Of a stretch of 64,000 nucleotides of DNA, positions 52,154-64,000 are shown piece after piece; position 1 is the first letter of the stretch, and each line of letters starts with the position of its first letter. The stretch spans positions 310,001 through 374,000 of the forward strand of contig JAGCPF010000035.1 in the NCBI GenBank assembly GCA_017642335.1, given 5' to 3'. This DNA is from Fibrobacter sp. (GTDB taxonomy: Bacteria > Fibrobacterota > Fibrobacteria > Fibrobacterales > Fibrobacteraceae). A model generated the notes under the pieces. That model was not told where the DNA came from, searched no databases, and saw nothing but the letters and a program-made list of their open reading frames with translations. The position numbers and the translations under genes are program-made.

Positions 52154-53527
52154 ATGAAAGCAGGAATAGTTTTTGCTTCTATTTTTTCGTTTGCGGTGAG
52201 TTCCTTTGCGGTCACGAGCCAGTTCCGTGGCGTCAACTGGGCCGACAAACGCGATAACTTCGTCTCCGATGTGCTGGTACTTTCGGGGCTGAGTCAATCT
52301 TACGACTACGAGTCGGCTTCTGTGGTGGCGGAACGCGTCATCGGGCAGTTCCAGGAAGTGCTGGGCACAAACAGTGTGAGAATCCCGGTGAACGAGCCGA
52401 CGGTGCTTAGGCACCTTGCCGCCTATTCGGGCGTTCTGGACGTAGCGCTGAAGCGTGGTCGCCTGTTGATGGCCTACTGGGGCCCTGCGCAGCCGGCTCC
52501 TCCTAAAGACATGAACGACTGGTGGAAAATGTGGGCGACGCTTGTCGAGAAGTACGGCAAGCACCCGAATGCTTATTTTGAAATCTTCAACGAGCCGCAC
52601 ATGTACAGCAAGGAGGAACTTCGCGAAATATATGCGACGTGGCTTGAAAAGTTCCCGGACGTGCCGCGCGACCATATTCTGCTCGACGGTTCGGGCCTTG
52701 CCTGGAATGTCCCCGACATTGCCGACGACCCGCGCTTCGAGGGCTGCCTTTTTGCCGTTCACGAATACACCTTCTGGAACATGAGCATCACGACCGAGGA
52801 CGGCTGGAAAGGAAGCTTCAAGGGGAAAGTGGGCAAGTATGTCGACCGTACGGTCTGTACGGAATGGGGCGGCGCAATGGGCCCCGGCGAAAAGAACGGC
52901 GTGCATTACGACTACATGGATTACAATCAGCCGCCGAACAACTATTTCACGGCCTATATTCGCGGCATGTCGGACCAGTTGCGCGAATGGGAAATGGGCA
53001 GTTTCTACTGGCCGGGTCTTCGTGACGGTGACTGGTACAGCATGACCAAGCGCGTTGGCGAAGGGGCGAATATCAAGCTCGAAGTCGTGAATCAGTCGGG
53101 ATTGGACCGCATGCAACGTGCGTGGGCTGATACCGTGGCGATAGAACAACCCAAGGATACCACCGTTACCGATACGACATCGACGGATACGGTTGTTGCG
53201 GATACGAGTGTGAAGGATACGGCTTCTCATGCCGCCGACTCGATTGCTCCGGTTTCGCCTAAGGATTCTACGGTCGCTCCTGTCGCTTCCACGGATTCGT
53301 CTGCGGTGGCGGATAGCTCGGCGGCTCTCCATGGGAATGTCCGGTGGCAGCGCATGTCTCCGGAGCCTCTCCAGGTGTTCAGCATGACGGGCCGGTTCCT
53401 TGGCCGCGTGGACTTGCGCGTCGGTGCCGGTGTGGATGTTTCGGCGTTGCTTAAGAATGCCGGCTACGCTGGTGGTGTCTATTTGGTGCGAGGTGGTGGC
53501 TTGAATGCCCAAATTCGCGTAAAATAA
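52154..53527 (+). CDS. Secreted GH5-family hydrolase with C-terminal sorting domain
   Basis: A 457-residue secreted GH5-type enzyme. Signal peptide VFASIFSFAVSSFA. FRGVNWADKRDNF opens the barrel; E147 in EIFNEPHM is the acid/base and E237 in CTEWGG the likely nucleophile. The subfamily is not clear; it differs strongly from the cellulase at 2164. A Thr/Asp/Ser-rich linker (about 335-390, repeated DTT/DST) leads to the terminal domain (QVFSMTGRFLGRVDL, GGVYLVRGG). There is no CBM6. The start at 52154 is supported by GAGGATGTTTGT and the signal peptide; the frame is open to 52091. Confidence 0.88.
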   Translation: MKAGIVFASIFSFAVSSFAVTSQFRGVNWADKRDNFVSDVLVLSGLSQSYDYESASVVAERVIGQFQEVLGTNSVRIPVNEPTVLRHLAAYSGVLDVALKRGRLLMAYWGPAQPAPPKDMNDWWKMWATLVEKYGKHPNAYFEIFNEPHMYSKEELREIYATWLEKFPDVPRDHILLDGSGLAWNVPDIADDPRFEGCLFAVHEYTFWNMSITTEDGWKGSFKGKVGKYVDRTVCTEWGGAMGPGEKNGVHYDYMDYNQPPNNYFTAYIRGMSDQLREWEMGSFYWPGLRDGDWYSMTKRVGEGANIKLEVVNQSGLDRMQRAWADTVAIEQPKDTTVTDTTSTDTVVADTSVKDTASHAADSIAPVSPKDSTVAPVASTDSSAVADSSAALHGNVRWQRMSPEPLQVFSMTGRFLGRVDLRVGAGVDVSALLKNAGYAGGVYLVRGGGLNAQIRVK

Positions 53528-53550
53528 TGGACTTTTGCGTATTCTAATTA

Positions 53551-53616
53551 TTGATAACTTGTCCATGCGAAATGCCTTTTGGATGAAAAAATGCCCCCTT
53601 TTTGGGGGTATTTTTA
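53551..53616 (+). promoter_or_regulatory. Putative activator site and promoter of the GH43 gene
   Basis: TTGATAACTTGTCCATGCG spans 53551-53569 with GATAA at 53553; the TATTTTTA box starts at 53609, a spacing of 56 bp. A CCCCC/GGGGG hairpin with T-rich 3' side (about 53594-53614) overlaps the box and may terminate the upstream gene. The ATG at 53666 follows AAAGGGATGTTACA. Confidence 0.7.
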
Positions 53617-53665
53617 CAGGGTGGGTTATGAAAATCGCCGCATAAATGGCGAAAGGGATGTTACA

Positions 53666-55768
53666 ATGAGTTTTGTAAGATATGCAAAATGGGCTGTGGC
53701 CCTTGTTGGATTTGGCCTCTGTTCGCAGGCAATGGCCGAAAACCCGATTATCCAGACATATTATTCTCCAGACCCGGCTCCTGTCGTCTTTGGCGACACG
53801 GTCTGCGTGTACACAGGTAACGACGAGGGCGGCCACTTCTTCACGATGCACGGCTGGCGCGTCTCCTGCACCACCGATATGGTGAACTGGACCGACAAAG
53901 GCACGTTGATTCTCTCCAACGAAAGCTTTGGTGGCAATGCCAAGAAGAACGGTGACTGGGCCGCTCAAGTCGTGCGCCGCAACGGCAAGTATTACTACTA
54001 CGTGACCGTGGAATCGACCCGCGGTGGCCGCGCTATCAACGTCGCTGTGGCCGACAAGCCCGAAGGCCCGTTCAAGGATGCCCGCAACGGTCAGCACCTC
54101 GCCGGCCCGAACTGGGACTACATCGATCCGACTGTATGGATTGACGATGACGGCCAGGCATGGCTCTACTGGGGTAACCCGAAGCTCTATTATGCGAAGC
54201 TCAAGGAAAACATGATTGAGTTCGACGGCGAAATCAAGGTGTTCGACATGAGCCGCGGCTTCTCTCCGAATGGCAACTCCGTGTACACCGAAGGCCCGTG
54301 GATTCACAAGCGCGACGGCAAGTATTACATGCTCTACGCATCGCATGGCACTGGCAACGGTGGCGAAAGAATCTCGTATTCCACGAGCGATTCTCCGACG
54401 GGTCCGTGGACTTGGGGCGGCCTCATCATGGAACCGGGTAACGGTGCTGCGTTCACCAACCACTGCGGTATCATTGACTTCAAGGGCCGTAGTTTCTTCT
54501 TCTATCACAACCAGAAAAACGTGAGCGGTGGCGGTTACAGCCGTTCTACTGCGATTGAAGAATTCACCTGGAATGCCGACGGTACGATTCCGACCATCAA
54601 GCCGACCGATAATGGCGTGGTCAAGCCGATCAAGAACCTCGACCCGTTTGAACGCGTGGAAGCCGAGACCAAGTCTTGGGTGGGCGGCATCAGCGTTGAT
54701 AAACCGCGTGACCCCGAAGGCGGCAACTACACCATCATCAACCATGTGGCATCGGAAAATGGTGCAGTTTACCTCACCAACATGGGTAGCAATTTCTATA
54801 CGAAGGTGCGTTCCGTGGACATGGGCGACGGTGCCGACAGCATCATCATCTGCACGAAGGGTAATGCCGGAAAGCTCGAGATCCATGCGGGCTCCGAAAA
54901 GGGTGCGCTCCTTGCCACTATCGATGTCCCGTCCAGCTCCAAGTGGGAAGAACATACTTTTGCTTTGACGGATGCGGCCGGTGTCGACGACTTGTTCTTT
55001 GTCGTGAAGCAGGGCGGTTTTGATTTCGACTACTGGTACATGGTCAGCAATGCGACCGCTGTTCCGCAGACTCCTTACAATGATGTCGCTGCCGCGGTGC
55101 CGGGCAAGATTGAAGCCGAGAACTACGACGTGGGCGGCCACAACAAGGCCTTCTACGACAACGACCGCGAAAACCAGGGTGAAGCCTATCGCCAGGATGA
55201 AGTCGACATTGTGGCGATTGACGATTCCAAGTGTGGCGAGGCAGCCTGCACAGGCTTTGCCATTGGCTACACCAATGAAGGCGAATGGGTAGAGTACACC
55301 ATCAATGTCGCTGCCGATGCGACGTACAAAATTACTGCAAATGTGGCGACCGCATCAGATGCTTCTGCGATGCAGTTGCTCGTAGACGACAAGGCAATCA
55401 CGGAATCAGTGGCTGTCGAAAAGATTGACACTGTGTGGACAACGTACAAGGTCGTCGATGTCGGTTCTGTGGAACTCAAGAAGGGCGAACATGTGCTCAA
55501 GTTGCTCATTACGGGCGGCTACCTGAATGTGGACTGGTTGGAATTTACCGATCCGAATGCAGGACCGGCTCTCAGCATAAAGACTCCGGTTGTGAATGCT
55601 GCAAAGACGTCGCACTACGAGGTGTTCTCCGTGTCTGGCAAACGCTTGGGCCGTGTGAATGTTATCGGCGGGACCATTGCGGAATCCTTGAAGATGGCGG
55701 GCTACAGGCCTGGAATCTACATGGTGCGTAACGCTTCAGGTGTACATGTGGTGAATACGGCCAAGTAA
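53666..55768 (+). CDS. Secreted GH43 enzyme with two CBM6-like modules and C-terminal sorting domain
   Basis: A 700-residue secreted GH43 five-blade propeller, likely an arabinofuranosidase or xylosidase acting on arabinoxylan. Signal peptide to about residue 25 (SQAMAE). The general base is D36 in YYSPDPAPV; DYIDPTVWIDDDG holds the second Asp; E209 in YTEGPWI is the acid. Residues of about 330-460 form a CBM6-like module (FERVEAETKSWVGG) and about 476-625 a typical CBM6 (PGKIEAENYD, GEWVEYTINV, NVDWLEF). The terminal domain ends the protein (EVFSVSGKRLGRVN, PGIYMVRN). The start at 53666 follows AAAGGGATGTTACA; the frame extends to 53579 without support. Confidence 0.92.
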   Translation: MSFVRYAKWAVALVGFGLCSQAMAENPIIQTYYSPDPAPVVFGDTVCVYTGNDEGGHFFTMHGWRVSCTTDMVNWTDKGTLILSNESFGGNAKKNGDWAAQVVRRNGKYYYYVTVESTRGGRAINVAVADKPEGPFKDARNGQHLAGPNWDYIDPTVWIDDDGQAWLYWGNPKLYYAKLKENMIEFDGEIKVFDMSRGFSPNGNSVYTEGPWIHKRDGKYYMLYASHGTGNGGERISYSTSDSPTGPWTWGGLIMEPGNGAAFTNHCGIIDFKGRSFFFYHNQKNVSGGGYSRSTAIEEFTWNADGTIPTIKPTDNGVVKPIKNLDPFERVEAETKSWVGGISVDKPRDPEGGNYTIINHVASENGAVYLTNMGSNFYTKVRSVDMGDGADSIIICTKGNAGKLEIHAGSEKGALLATIDVPSSSKWEEHTFALTDAAGVDDLFFVVKQGGFDFDYWYMVSNATAVPQTPYNDVAAAVPGKIEAENYDVGGHNKAFYDNDRENQGEAYRQDEVDIVAIDDSKCGEAACTGFAIGYTNEGEWVEYTINVAADATYKITANVATASDASAMQLLVDDKAITESVAVEKIDTVWTTYKVVDVGSVELKKGEHVLKLLITGGYLNVDWLEFTDPNAGPALSIKTPVVNAAKTSHYEVFSVSGKRLGRVNVIGGTIAESLKMAGYRPGIYMVRNASGVHVVNTAK

Positions 55769-55797
55769 CGAAATATTCCTATAAACACATCCCAAAG

Positions 55798-55840
55798 ATC
55801 AGGCGTTCCGGGTAATCGGAGCGTCTGATTTCTTATTTTA
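55798..55840 (+). terminator. Intrinsic terminator after the GH43 gene
   Basis: ATCAGGCGTTCCG (55798-55810) pairs with CGGAGCGTCTGAT (55817-55829), a 13-bp stem with two wobble pairs, followed by TTCTTATTTTA. Confidence 0.75.
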
Positions 55841-55852
55841 CGCTTTCCTCTT

Positions 55853-55919
55853 TTGGATAAAGTGTCCATGGTAACTTGCGACTGTTCGGTGAAAAAATGC
55901 CCTGTTAAAGGTATCTTAT
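55853..55919 (+). promoter_or_regulatory. Putative activator site and promoter of the GH141-like gene
   Basis: GATAAAGTGTCCATGG begins at 55856 and TATCTTAT at 55912, a spacing of 56 bp. The ATG at 55947 follows AGAGGATGAAACA. Confidence 0.7.
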
Positions 55920-55946
55920 AGGAGGGTCCAAAAAGAGGATGAAACA

Positions 55947-58574
55947 ATGTGTAGAATGTTTGGTTTTGTTGCTTTTGCAACGTTTTGCTTAGTGGGTAGT
56001 TTGGGCTTTGCTCAGGAACAGGCGGCATTTTATGTTGCTCCCACAGGCAACGACGCTAATCCGGGAACGGAAGCGGCACCCTTCAAGACAATAACCAAGG
56101 CGCAGAAGGCCGTTCGCGAAATCAACGGCACCATGACGGGCGATATCGTCGTGTATTTGCGCGAGGGAACCTACCAGCTGAACAGCACGGTGAACTTTGA
56201 CGAACGTGACGGCGGTAAGGACGGCCATTATGTGCGTTACAAAGCCTACAAAGGCGAAATGCCGCTCATTACGGGAGGTATGCCGGTTACGGGCTGGACA
56301 ATTCACGACGAAGCGAACAACATCTGGAAGGCCGAAGGCGTCGAAGGTCGATTCCGTCAGCTGTACGTGAACGGCAAGAAGGCTGTTCGCGCTTGCTTCC
56401 CCAACGCAATTGCTGCAAATGACAAGGGCGCTGGCACCTTTGATCATGATTTTGTACGCCTTTCGAAGGTGGACTCTTCGGGCCGCGCCTTTGATGTTTC
56501 TGCGGACTACGTCAAGAATATCAAGAACATCGAGGATGTTGAAATCCATCTGATGATCGCCTGGGCCGAAAGCATCTTGCGATTGGAAAAAGTTCAGGTG
56601 AACGGCGGTACTGCAAAACTCATTCCCAAGGATCCTGAACGCACCAAGCTGTTCCATCGCGCATATCCTATGCTTGGCACGGCCTTCCAGAGCAATCCGC
56701 CCAAGCAACAGGTTTTTTATCTGGAGAACTCCTACGATTTGATTGATGCACCGGGTGAATGGTATCTGGATGAAAAGAATCAAACGCTTTACTACAAGCC
56801 CCGTTCCGGCGAAAACATGGGTAGCGCCAATGTGGTTGCTCCCCGCCTCAATACGTTGTTCAATGTTTTAGGTAAGGATACCAAGAACAAGGTGGGCTAT
56901 ATGTCTTTCGAAGGCCTGATCTTTGCCCATTCCAACTATACCCGCCCCAGCGAAGAGGGTTTCCTGGACTTGCAGGCGGCAAACTTCAATGTGGATGTCC
57001 TTCCGGATCCTGGTCGCGGAAATTGGGAAAGGTTGAACAGCAACAAGTTCTTGCTGTGGCGTCCGGATGCCGGCTTCCGTGTCGAAAATGCTCACCATTT
57101 CCTGGTCAAGAACTGCACCTTTACGCAAATGGCAGCGACCGGTCTTGACTTTGTATCGGGCACGAATGACGACGTAATCGAAGGCAACGTGTTCTACGAA
57201 ATTGGCGCTGCAGGCATTATGCTTGGCAAGTTCTATCAGGACTCCACGACCGAAATTCATATCGCCTACAATCCGAGCGACAAGGAAGAAATCAGTACAC
57301 GCGACACCATTCGTAATAACCTCGTGACCAACGTGACAAACGAACACCAGGGTGCTGTGGGTATCGGTGCAGGTTACCCGCGCTATGTGGTGATTGAAAA
57401 TAACGAAATTTCCTACACCTACTATTCAGGAATTTCCCTTGGGTTTGGCTGGACCAAAGACCAAACGGCCATGACCAACAACCATGTCAACAAGAACAAT
57501 ATTCACCACATTTCCCGCTTGCTTTGCGACTCCGGTCCGATTTACACTTTGAGCAACCAGGGCACTGGTAGCGAAATCAAGGAAAACTACCTCCACGATT
57601 ACAGTGCCTCCAAGTGGTCGGATTACTGGGTTCTCCCGATTTACCTCGATGAGGGTTCTAGTGGCTTTGTTGTCGAAAACAACTCTTACAAGAATTCTCC
57701 GAGTGGTGTCGGCCAAAACCAGCCGGGACAATTTACCCAAAGGAACAATGGCGGCTATATCGAGTCTGTCGCTGCAGCAGCGGGCCTCCAGGGCGATTTC
57801 AAGAATCTTGCCGACAAGATTTCGAACATCCCGCTGGCTGATTTCTCGAACCCGGTTCCGCAGGCTCCGTTCAAGAATGCCTTCGTGTTCCCGGCATTGG
57901 TGCAGGCGGAAGATTACGATGAAGGCGGACAGGGCGTTTCTTACAGTGACAAGGATATTGCCAACCAGGGAAATGCCTACCGTGAAGATGGCGTGGATGT
58001 TGTCGGGCTGGAATGCACCGATTCCGCTGCGACCCAAGGCTGCAAGGGCTATGCCGTTGGCTATACGCAGGCTGGCGAATGGCTGGAATACTCCGTGAAC
58101 GTGCCCGCCGACGCCAAGTACTTTGTCAAGGCGAATGTGGCTACGGCTTCCGAAACGTCCAGCTTCATGTTGCTGGTGGACAATAATGCTGTTACAGATA
58201 CCGTTGCGGTCCCGAAAACCGATTCGACTTGGGACGTGTATAAGGAAATCGATGTGGGCACTGTTGAACTCAAGCAGGGCGAGCATGTGATCCGGCTGCT
58301 TATTACGGGCGACTACCTGAACATTGACTGGATCCAGTTCGCGGATTCGGCAAACCAGACCTTGCCGCCTTCACAATTGGTCGAAAAGGTGCGGCTTGAG
58401 GTAGGCCCGGAAACGGCGTACGACGTATTTGGACTTACAGGCAAATATTTAGGCCGCGTGGAATTGCGCGGAGAGTCCGTCAACAAAGCGCTTGTGCGTG
58501 AAGGCTTTGCCCGGGGTATTTACCTTGTGCGTAGCGTCGGGCGCGCCAAAGCCCTGCGTGTGCAGGTGAAATAA
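55947..58574 (+). CDS. Secreted GH141-like beta-helix enzyme with CBM6 and C-terminal sorting domain
   Basis: An 875-residue secreted protein. The signal peptide ends LGFA. The catalytic part (about 27-635) is a parallel beta-helix with the family opening FYVAPTGNDANPGTEAAPFK, then VVYLREGTYQL, ITGGMPVTGW and RQLYVNGKKAVRA, as in GH141 (xylanase/fucosidase) and related helices such as GH120. ENNEISYTYYSGISLG and similar coils follow. CBM6 is at about 647-800 (FPALVQAEDYD, GEWLEYSVNV, NIDWIQF). The terminal domain ends it (DVFGLTGKYLGRVE, GIYLVRSV). The start could also be the ATG at 55956. The family choice is moderately sure; the substrate is unknown. Confidence 0.8.
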   Translation: MCRMFGFVAFATFCLVGSLGFAQEQAAFYVAPTGNDANPGTEAAPFKTITKAQKAVREINGTMTGDIVVYLREGTYQLNSTVNFDERDGGKDGHYVRYKAYKGEMPLITGGMPVTGWTIHDEANNIWKAEGVEGRFRQLYVNGKKAVRACFPNAIAANDKGAGTFDHDFVRLSKVDSSGRAFDVSADYVKNIKNIEDVEIHLMIAWAESILRLEKVQVNGGTAKLIPKDPERTKLFHRAYPMLGTAFQSNPPKQQVFYLENSYDLIDAPGEWYLDEKNQTLYYKPRSGENMGSANVVAPRLNTLFNVLGKDTKNKVGYMSFEGLIFAHSNYTRPSEEGFLDLQAANFNVDVLPDPGRGNWERLNSNKFLLWRPDAGFRVENAHHFLVKNCTFTQMAATGLDFVSGTNDDVIEGNVFYEIGAAGIMLGKFYQDSTTEIHIAYNPSDKEEISTRDTIRNNLVTNVTNEHQGAVGIGAGYPRYVVIENNEISYTYYSGISLGFGWTKDQTAMTNNHVNKNNIHHISRLLCDSGPIYTLSNQGTGSEIKENYLHDYSASKWSDYWVLPIYLDEGSSGFVVENNSYKNSPSGVGQNQPGQFTQRNNGGYIESVAAAAGLQGDFKNLADKISNIPLADFSNPVPQAPFKNAFVFPALVQAEDYDEGGQGVSYSDKDIANQGNAYREDGVDVVGLECTDSAATQGCKGYAVGYTQAGEWLEYSVNVPADAKYFVKANVATASETSSFMLLVDNNAVTDTVAVPKTDSTWDVYKEIDVGTVELKQGEHVIRLLITGDYLNIDWIQFADSANQTLPPSQLVEKVRLEVGPETAYDVFGLTGKYLGRVELRGESVNKALVREGFARGIYLVRSVGRAKALRVQVK

Positions 58575-58594
58575 AAAAGTAGACAGTAAACAGT

Positions 58595-58630
58595 AGGCAG
58601 TAGGAAGGAATCTCCTACTGCCTGTTTTTT
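58595..58630 (+). terminator. Intrinsic terminator made from intergenic repeat words
   Basis: AGGCAGTAGGA (58595-58605) pairs perfectly with TCCTACTGCCT (58613-58623), followed by T6. The words GTAGACAGTA and CAGTAGG are those of the dispersed mosaics at 15.9 and 49.2 kb. Confidence 0.8.
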
Positions 58631-58685
58631 GTTTAAGGATGGTTTTATATATTTTAAACTACAATTCCATAGAAGGATCCATCGG

Positions 58686-59288
58686 ATGATTAAACTTGAA
58701 CAAATAATTAGAAATTTTATGACCCCAATTCATATAAATGATGAAAATATTTATAATGAATTTTCATTGCAGCATGAATTAGGTTTTTTCTTAAGAGAAA
58801 ACCTCCAATCTTCAGTTTACAAAGTTCAATTTGAAAGGAATGTTCAATATTTTGGTGGGAAAAAGAATAAATTTACAAAAAAAGAGATGGACATAGTTAT
58901 TTCCAATGGTCATGAACGTAACTCGGAAAAATACGCAATTGAATTAAAGTTTCCGACAAATGGTGCAGTTCCAAAAAGAATGTTCCAATTCATTAAAGAT
59001 ATAAAATTCATGGAAGAGGTTAAATACGATTTAGGATTTAAAAAGACTTATTGTTTGTCATTAGTCTCTGATTCAAAGGAAGGTGATTTTTATAGTGGAG
59101 AAAATAGTAAAAAAGAAGATAGTATTTACCAATATTTTAGAGGAAGTGAAACAACGCCCATTCATGGAACAATAAAAAATCCAATTCACTCAGAAAAAAT
59201 AGAGAAACTACATATAAAAGATATTTATTTCATTAAATGGACTCAAGTTGGTAATTCCCATTTCCATTATTATTTGCTTGAAATCTAA
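58686..59288 (+). CDS. PD-(D/E)XK nuclease-like protein of unknown role
   Basis: A 200-residue soluble protein in notably AT-rich DNA. The segment KKEMDIVISNG, then EKYAIELKFP, gives the D...ExK pattern of the PD-(D/E)XK fold, preceded by an acidic helix (EFSLQHELGFFLREN). It ends with IKWTQVGNSHFHYYLLEI. No methylase or partner is adjacent, so a restriction system is not shown. The start at 58686 (MIKLEQIIRNF) is chosen; the frame extends to 58629 over the preceding terminator. The composition and position within the enzyme locus suggest recent acquisition. Confidence 0.6.
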   Translation: MIKLEQIIRNFMTPIHINDENIYNEFSLQHELGFFLRENLQSSVYKVQFERNVQYFGGKKNKFTKKEMDIVISNGHERNSEKYAIELKFPTNGAVPKRMFQFIKDIKFMEEVKYDLGFKKTYCLSLVSDSKEGDFYSGENSKKEDSIYQYFRGSETTPIHGTIKNPIHSEKIEKLHIKDIYFIKWTQVGNSHFHYYLLEI

Positions 59289-59503
59289 AAAGAAAACAGA
59301 TGATATATTAATGTGCCTGAATAATCTAGGTTGTTTTCGGAAATATTCCTTGTAATTCGTTAATTGAGGTTACTAATTGGTTTTTTTTCAAATATTACAT
59401 GACAAGGGCAAACATTGCAAAAAACGGCAAAATATAGCCTCCAAAACAACTTGAATACGCCATCTTGAGAAATTCCGGAGTTGGCTTTTTGAGCTAAAAA
59501 GAG

Positions 59504-59511
59504 TATATTTA
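59504..59511 (+). promoter_or_regulatory. TATATTTA promoter box of the YafQ antitoxin-toxin pair
   Basis: TATATTTA fits TAnnTTT(A/G) and lies 29 bp before the antitoxin ATG at 59541. Nothing resembling the 56-bp-phased site is present upstream. The 59289-59503 spacer shows no other feature. Confidence 0.4.
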
Positions 59512-59540
59512 TAAAAGAATGTCCTTTGAATGGGGTTTTT

Positions 59541-59774
59541 ATGTCCTTGGAACTTCTAGAAAGAAAACTACGAACACTGCCTGAAGACAGCTTTGATGAG
59601 GTCGATGAGTTTTTCGATTTCATTTTGTTCCGTTCTGAACGGGAATGTTCGCAGAATGATTTTAACGAGGATACAAAAGCCGCTCTTCGCGAAGTTGAAG
59701 AAATGAAGGCTGACCCGTCGAAAGGCAAGTCTTATACAGATGTCGATACGATGATGCGGGAGTTGCTCGCATAA
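59541..59774 (+). CDS. Antitoxin of a YafQ-type toxin-antitoxin pair
   Basis: A 77-residue protein (MSLELLERKLRTLPEDSFDE...), acidic and helical, with a DUF2281/RelB-like N-terminus (SFDEVDEFFDFILF) and a C-terminal toxin-binding-type segment (ALREVEEMKADPSKGKSYTD). It ends at the TAATG junction where the toxin gene begins. The ATG at 59541 is preferred over an in-frame TTG at 59526. Role inferred from the partner. Confidence 0.75.
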   Translation: MSLELLERKLRTLPEDSFDEVDEFFDFILFRSERECSQNDFNEDTKAALREVEEMKADPSKGKSYTDVDTMMRELLA

Positions 59775-60052
59775 TGTATTCTGTAAAGCCGACTAATCAG
59801 TTTAAGCGAGATCTTAAACTAGTTCAAAAACGTGGTTATGACATACAGAAAATGACAGATGTCATCAAAAAACTCGCTGCGGGTGAAACTTTGCCAGAAG
59901 CGAATCGTGACCATGCTCTATCTGGAAATTTCAAGGGATGTCGGGAATGTCATATTGAGCCCGACTGGCTGTTGATTTATGAAATAGAAAAAGATAACTT
60001 GATACTGTATTTGACTAGGACAGGGACTCATTCAGACTTGTTTAAAAAATGA
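59774..60052 (+). CDS. yafQ: YafQ-family mRNA interferase toxin
   Basis: A 92-residue RelE/ParE-superfamily toxin of the YafQ type, a ribosome-dependent mRNA endonuclease. Typical residues are present: FKRDLKLVQKRGYD, the ANRDHALSGNFKGCRECHIE stretch containing the catalytic-type histidines, PDWLLIYEIE and the ending TRTGTHSDLF with a late His. The start codon overlaps the antitoxin stop by one base (TAATG). Confidence 0.88.
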   Translation: MYSVKPTNQFKRDLKLVQKRGYDIQKMTDVIKKLAAGETLPEANRDHALSGNFKGCRECHIEPDWLLIYEIEKDNLILYLTRTGTHSDLFKK

Positions 60053-60086
60053 TAGGAAAAGAACAGTTAGAGAAGCCTTTTCCCTT

Positions 60087-60151
60087 TTGACAAAAAATCC
60101 ACACTAGTTGCATAATCGTTGTAAAAATCCTCCTTAAATGGGGTATTTTTT
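60087..60151 (+). promoter_or_regulatory. Putative activator site and promoter of the GH2 gene
   Basis: GACAAAAAATCCACAC begins at 60089 and TATTTTTT at 60144, a spacing of 55 bp. It is one of the weaker copies (AATCC in place of TGTCC). The ATG at 60179 follows AGAGGATGTT. Confidence 0.5.
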
Positions 60152-60163
60152 ATAGGGGTGTAA

Positions 60164-63709
<3,546 letters not shown>

Positions 63710-63732
63710 AACCTCCTACACACCATACTCGA

Positions 63733-63769
63733 GGGCATCTGCGGAAAATATTCGCAGGTGCCCTTTTTT
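63733..63769 (+). terminator. Intrinsic terminator after the GH2 gene
   Basis: GGGCATCTGCG (63733-63743) pairs with CGCAGGTGCCC (63753-63763), an 11-bp stem with one wobble, followed by T6. Confidence 0.85.
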
Positions 63770-63822
63770 ACAAACTAACTGAATTTTTGCGCCACCCTGT
63801 TGGGTCTACCGATTATCGCTTA

Positions 63823-63888
63823 TTGATAATTCGTCCAAAAAGAATTGTTTCGCCGCATTCTAGATGGCGGAATAATAAGATATCTTAG
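63823..63888 (+). promoter_or_regulatory. Putative activator site and promoter of the last gene
   Basis: TTGATAATTCGTCCAAAAAG starts at 63823 with GATAA at 63825; TATCTTAG starts at 63881, a spacing of 56 bp. The ATG at 63927 follows GAGGAGGATGT. Confidence 0.65.
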
Positions 63889-63926
63889 GGATATCCGAAA
63901 ACGGGTTCCTTAAATGAGGAGGATGT

Positions 63927-64000
63927 ATGGGTTTTGTCAAGCGCTTTGCCGCTGAATCTTTTTGTTTGGTGTGCCTTATATTGGGAACCGTTGTTCCGGT
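63927..64000 (+). CDS. Start of a secreted protein (3' end outside window)
   Basis: Only 24 codons are visible: MGFVKRFAAE, then a hydrophobic signal core SFCLVCLILGTVVP. A GGAGGATGT ribosome-binding site precedes it. The signal peptide and the phased activator site upstream make another polysaccharide-degrading enzyme likely, but the product cannot be named. Confidence 0.6.
   Translation, partial: MGFVKRFAAESFCLVCLILGTVVP

Noticed and set aside
50882..55141. 1,419-codon open frame on the minus strand across three enzyme genes
   Set aside because: It is antisense to GH127, GH5 and GH43 genes with clear catalytic motifs and crosses their terminators and promoters. Its protein is His/Arg/Val-rich nonsense, caused by the codon bias of the real strand.

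Overview
The window looks like Fibrobacter (rumen Fibrobacteres) DNA. The evidence is secreted plant-cell-wall enzymes that end in a shared C-terminal domain and often carry CBM6 modules, three TIGR02147-family proteins (a family known mainly from Fibrobacter succinogenes), a PorV/PorQ-like outer-membrane barrel, and promoters with a TAnnTT(T/A) box close to the start codon, like the Bacteroidota -7 element TAnnTTTG. No rRNA, tRNA or CRISPR array was seen.

Layout. 1-2.0 kb: tail of an ORF6N/PLD-like protein, a DUF4143-type ATPase and a decayed acetyltransferase. 2.1-3.7 kb: GH5 cellulase. 3.7-12.4 kb: housekeeping and small genes (folE, a HIRAN/J-domain pair, a SagB-like nitroreductase, queH, rsmG) plus the first TIGR02147-lipoprotein-OMP cassette. 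12.4-15.7 kb: a repeat-rich AT-rich spacer and the second TIGR02147 cassette with two related lipoproteins. 16.0-20.1 kb: a PorV-like barrel carrying a beta-propeller, and a three-domain FKBP. 20.3-24.7 kb: third TIGR02147-lipoprotein pair and a GH30 xylanase. 24.7-31.9 kb (minus strand): an overlapping type II secretion/type IV pilus-like operon whose first gene (gspE-like) has lost its N-terminal region. 31.8-44.8 kb: an AT-rich island with two giant surface/YD-repeat proteins, the second with an RHS core and a variable tail followed by a candidate immunity lipoprotein. 44.8-45.1 kb: remnant of an Rpn/PD-(D/E)XK nuclease. 45.3-64 kb: a hemicellulose locus (CE6, GH27, GH127, GH5, GH43, GH141-like, GH2, and the start of another secreted protein), interrupted by a nuclease-like gene and a YafQ toxin-antitoxin pair.

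How the genes work together. The enzymes remove acetyl, galactose, arabinose and xylose substituents and cut xylan or glucan backbones. Their common C-terminal domain suggests one export or attachment route, perhaps a type IX-like system for which the PorV-like protein is a candidate partner.

The most notable signal is regulatory. Ten promoters, nine of them in front of secreted-enzyme or signal-peptide genes and one in front of a TIGR02147 gene, carry a GAYAAnnTGTCCAT-like site whose first base lies 55 or 56 bp upstream of the TAnnTT box. This looks like a previously unlabelled activator-controlled polysaccharide regulon.
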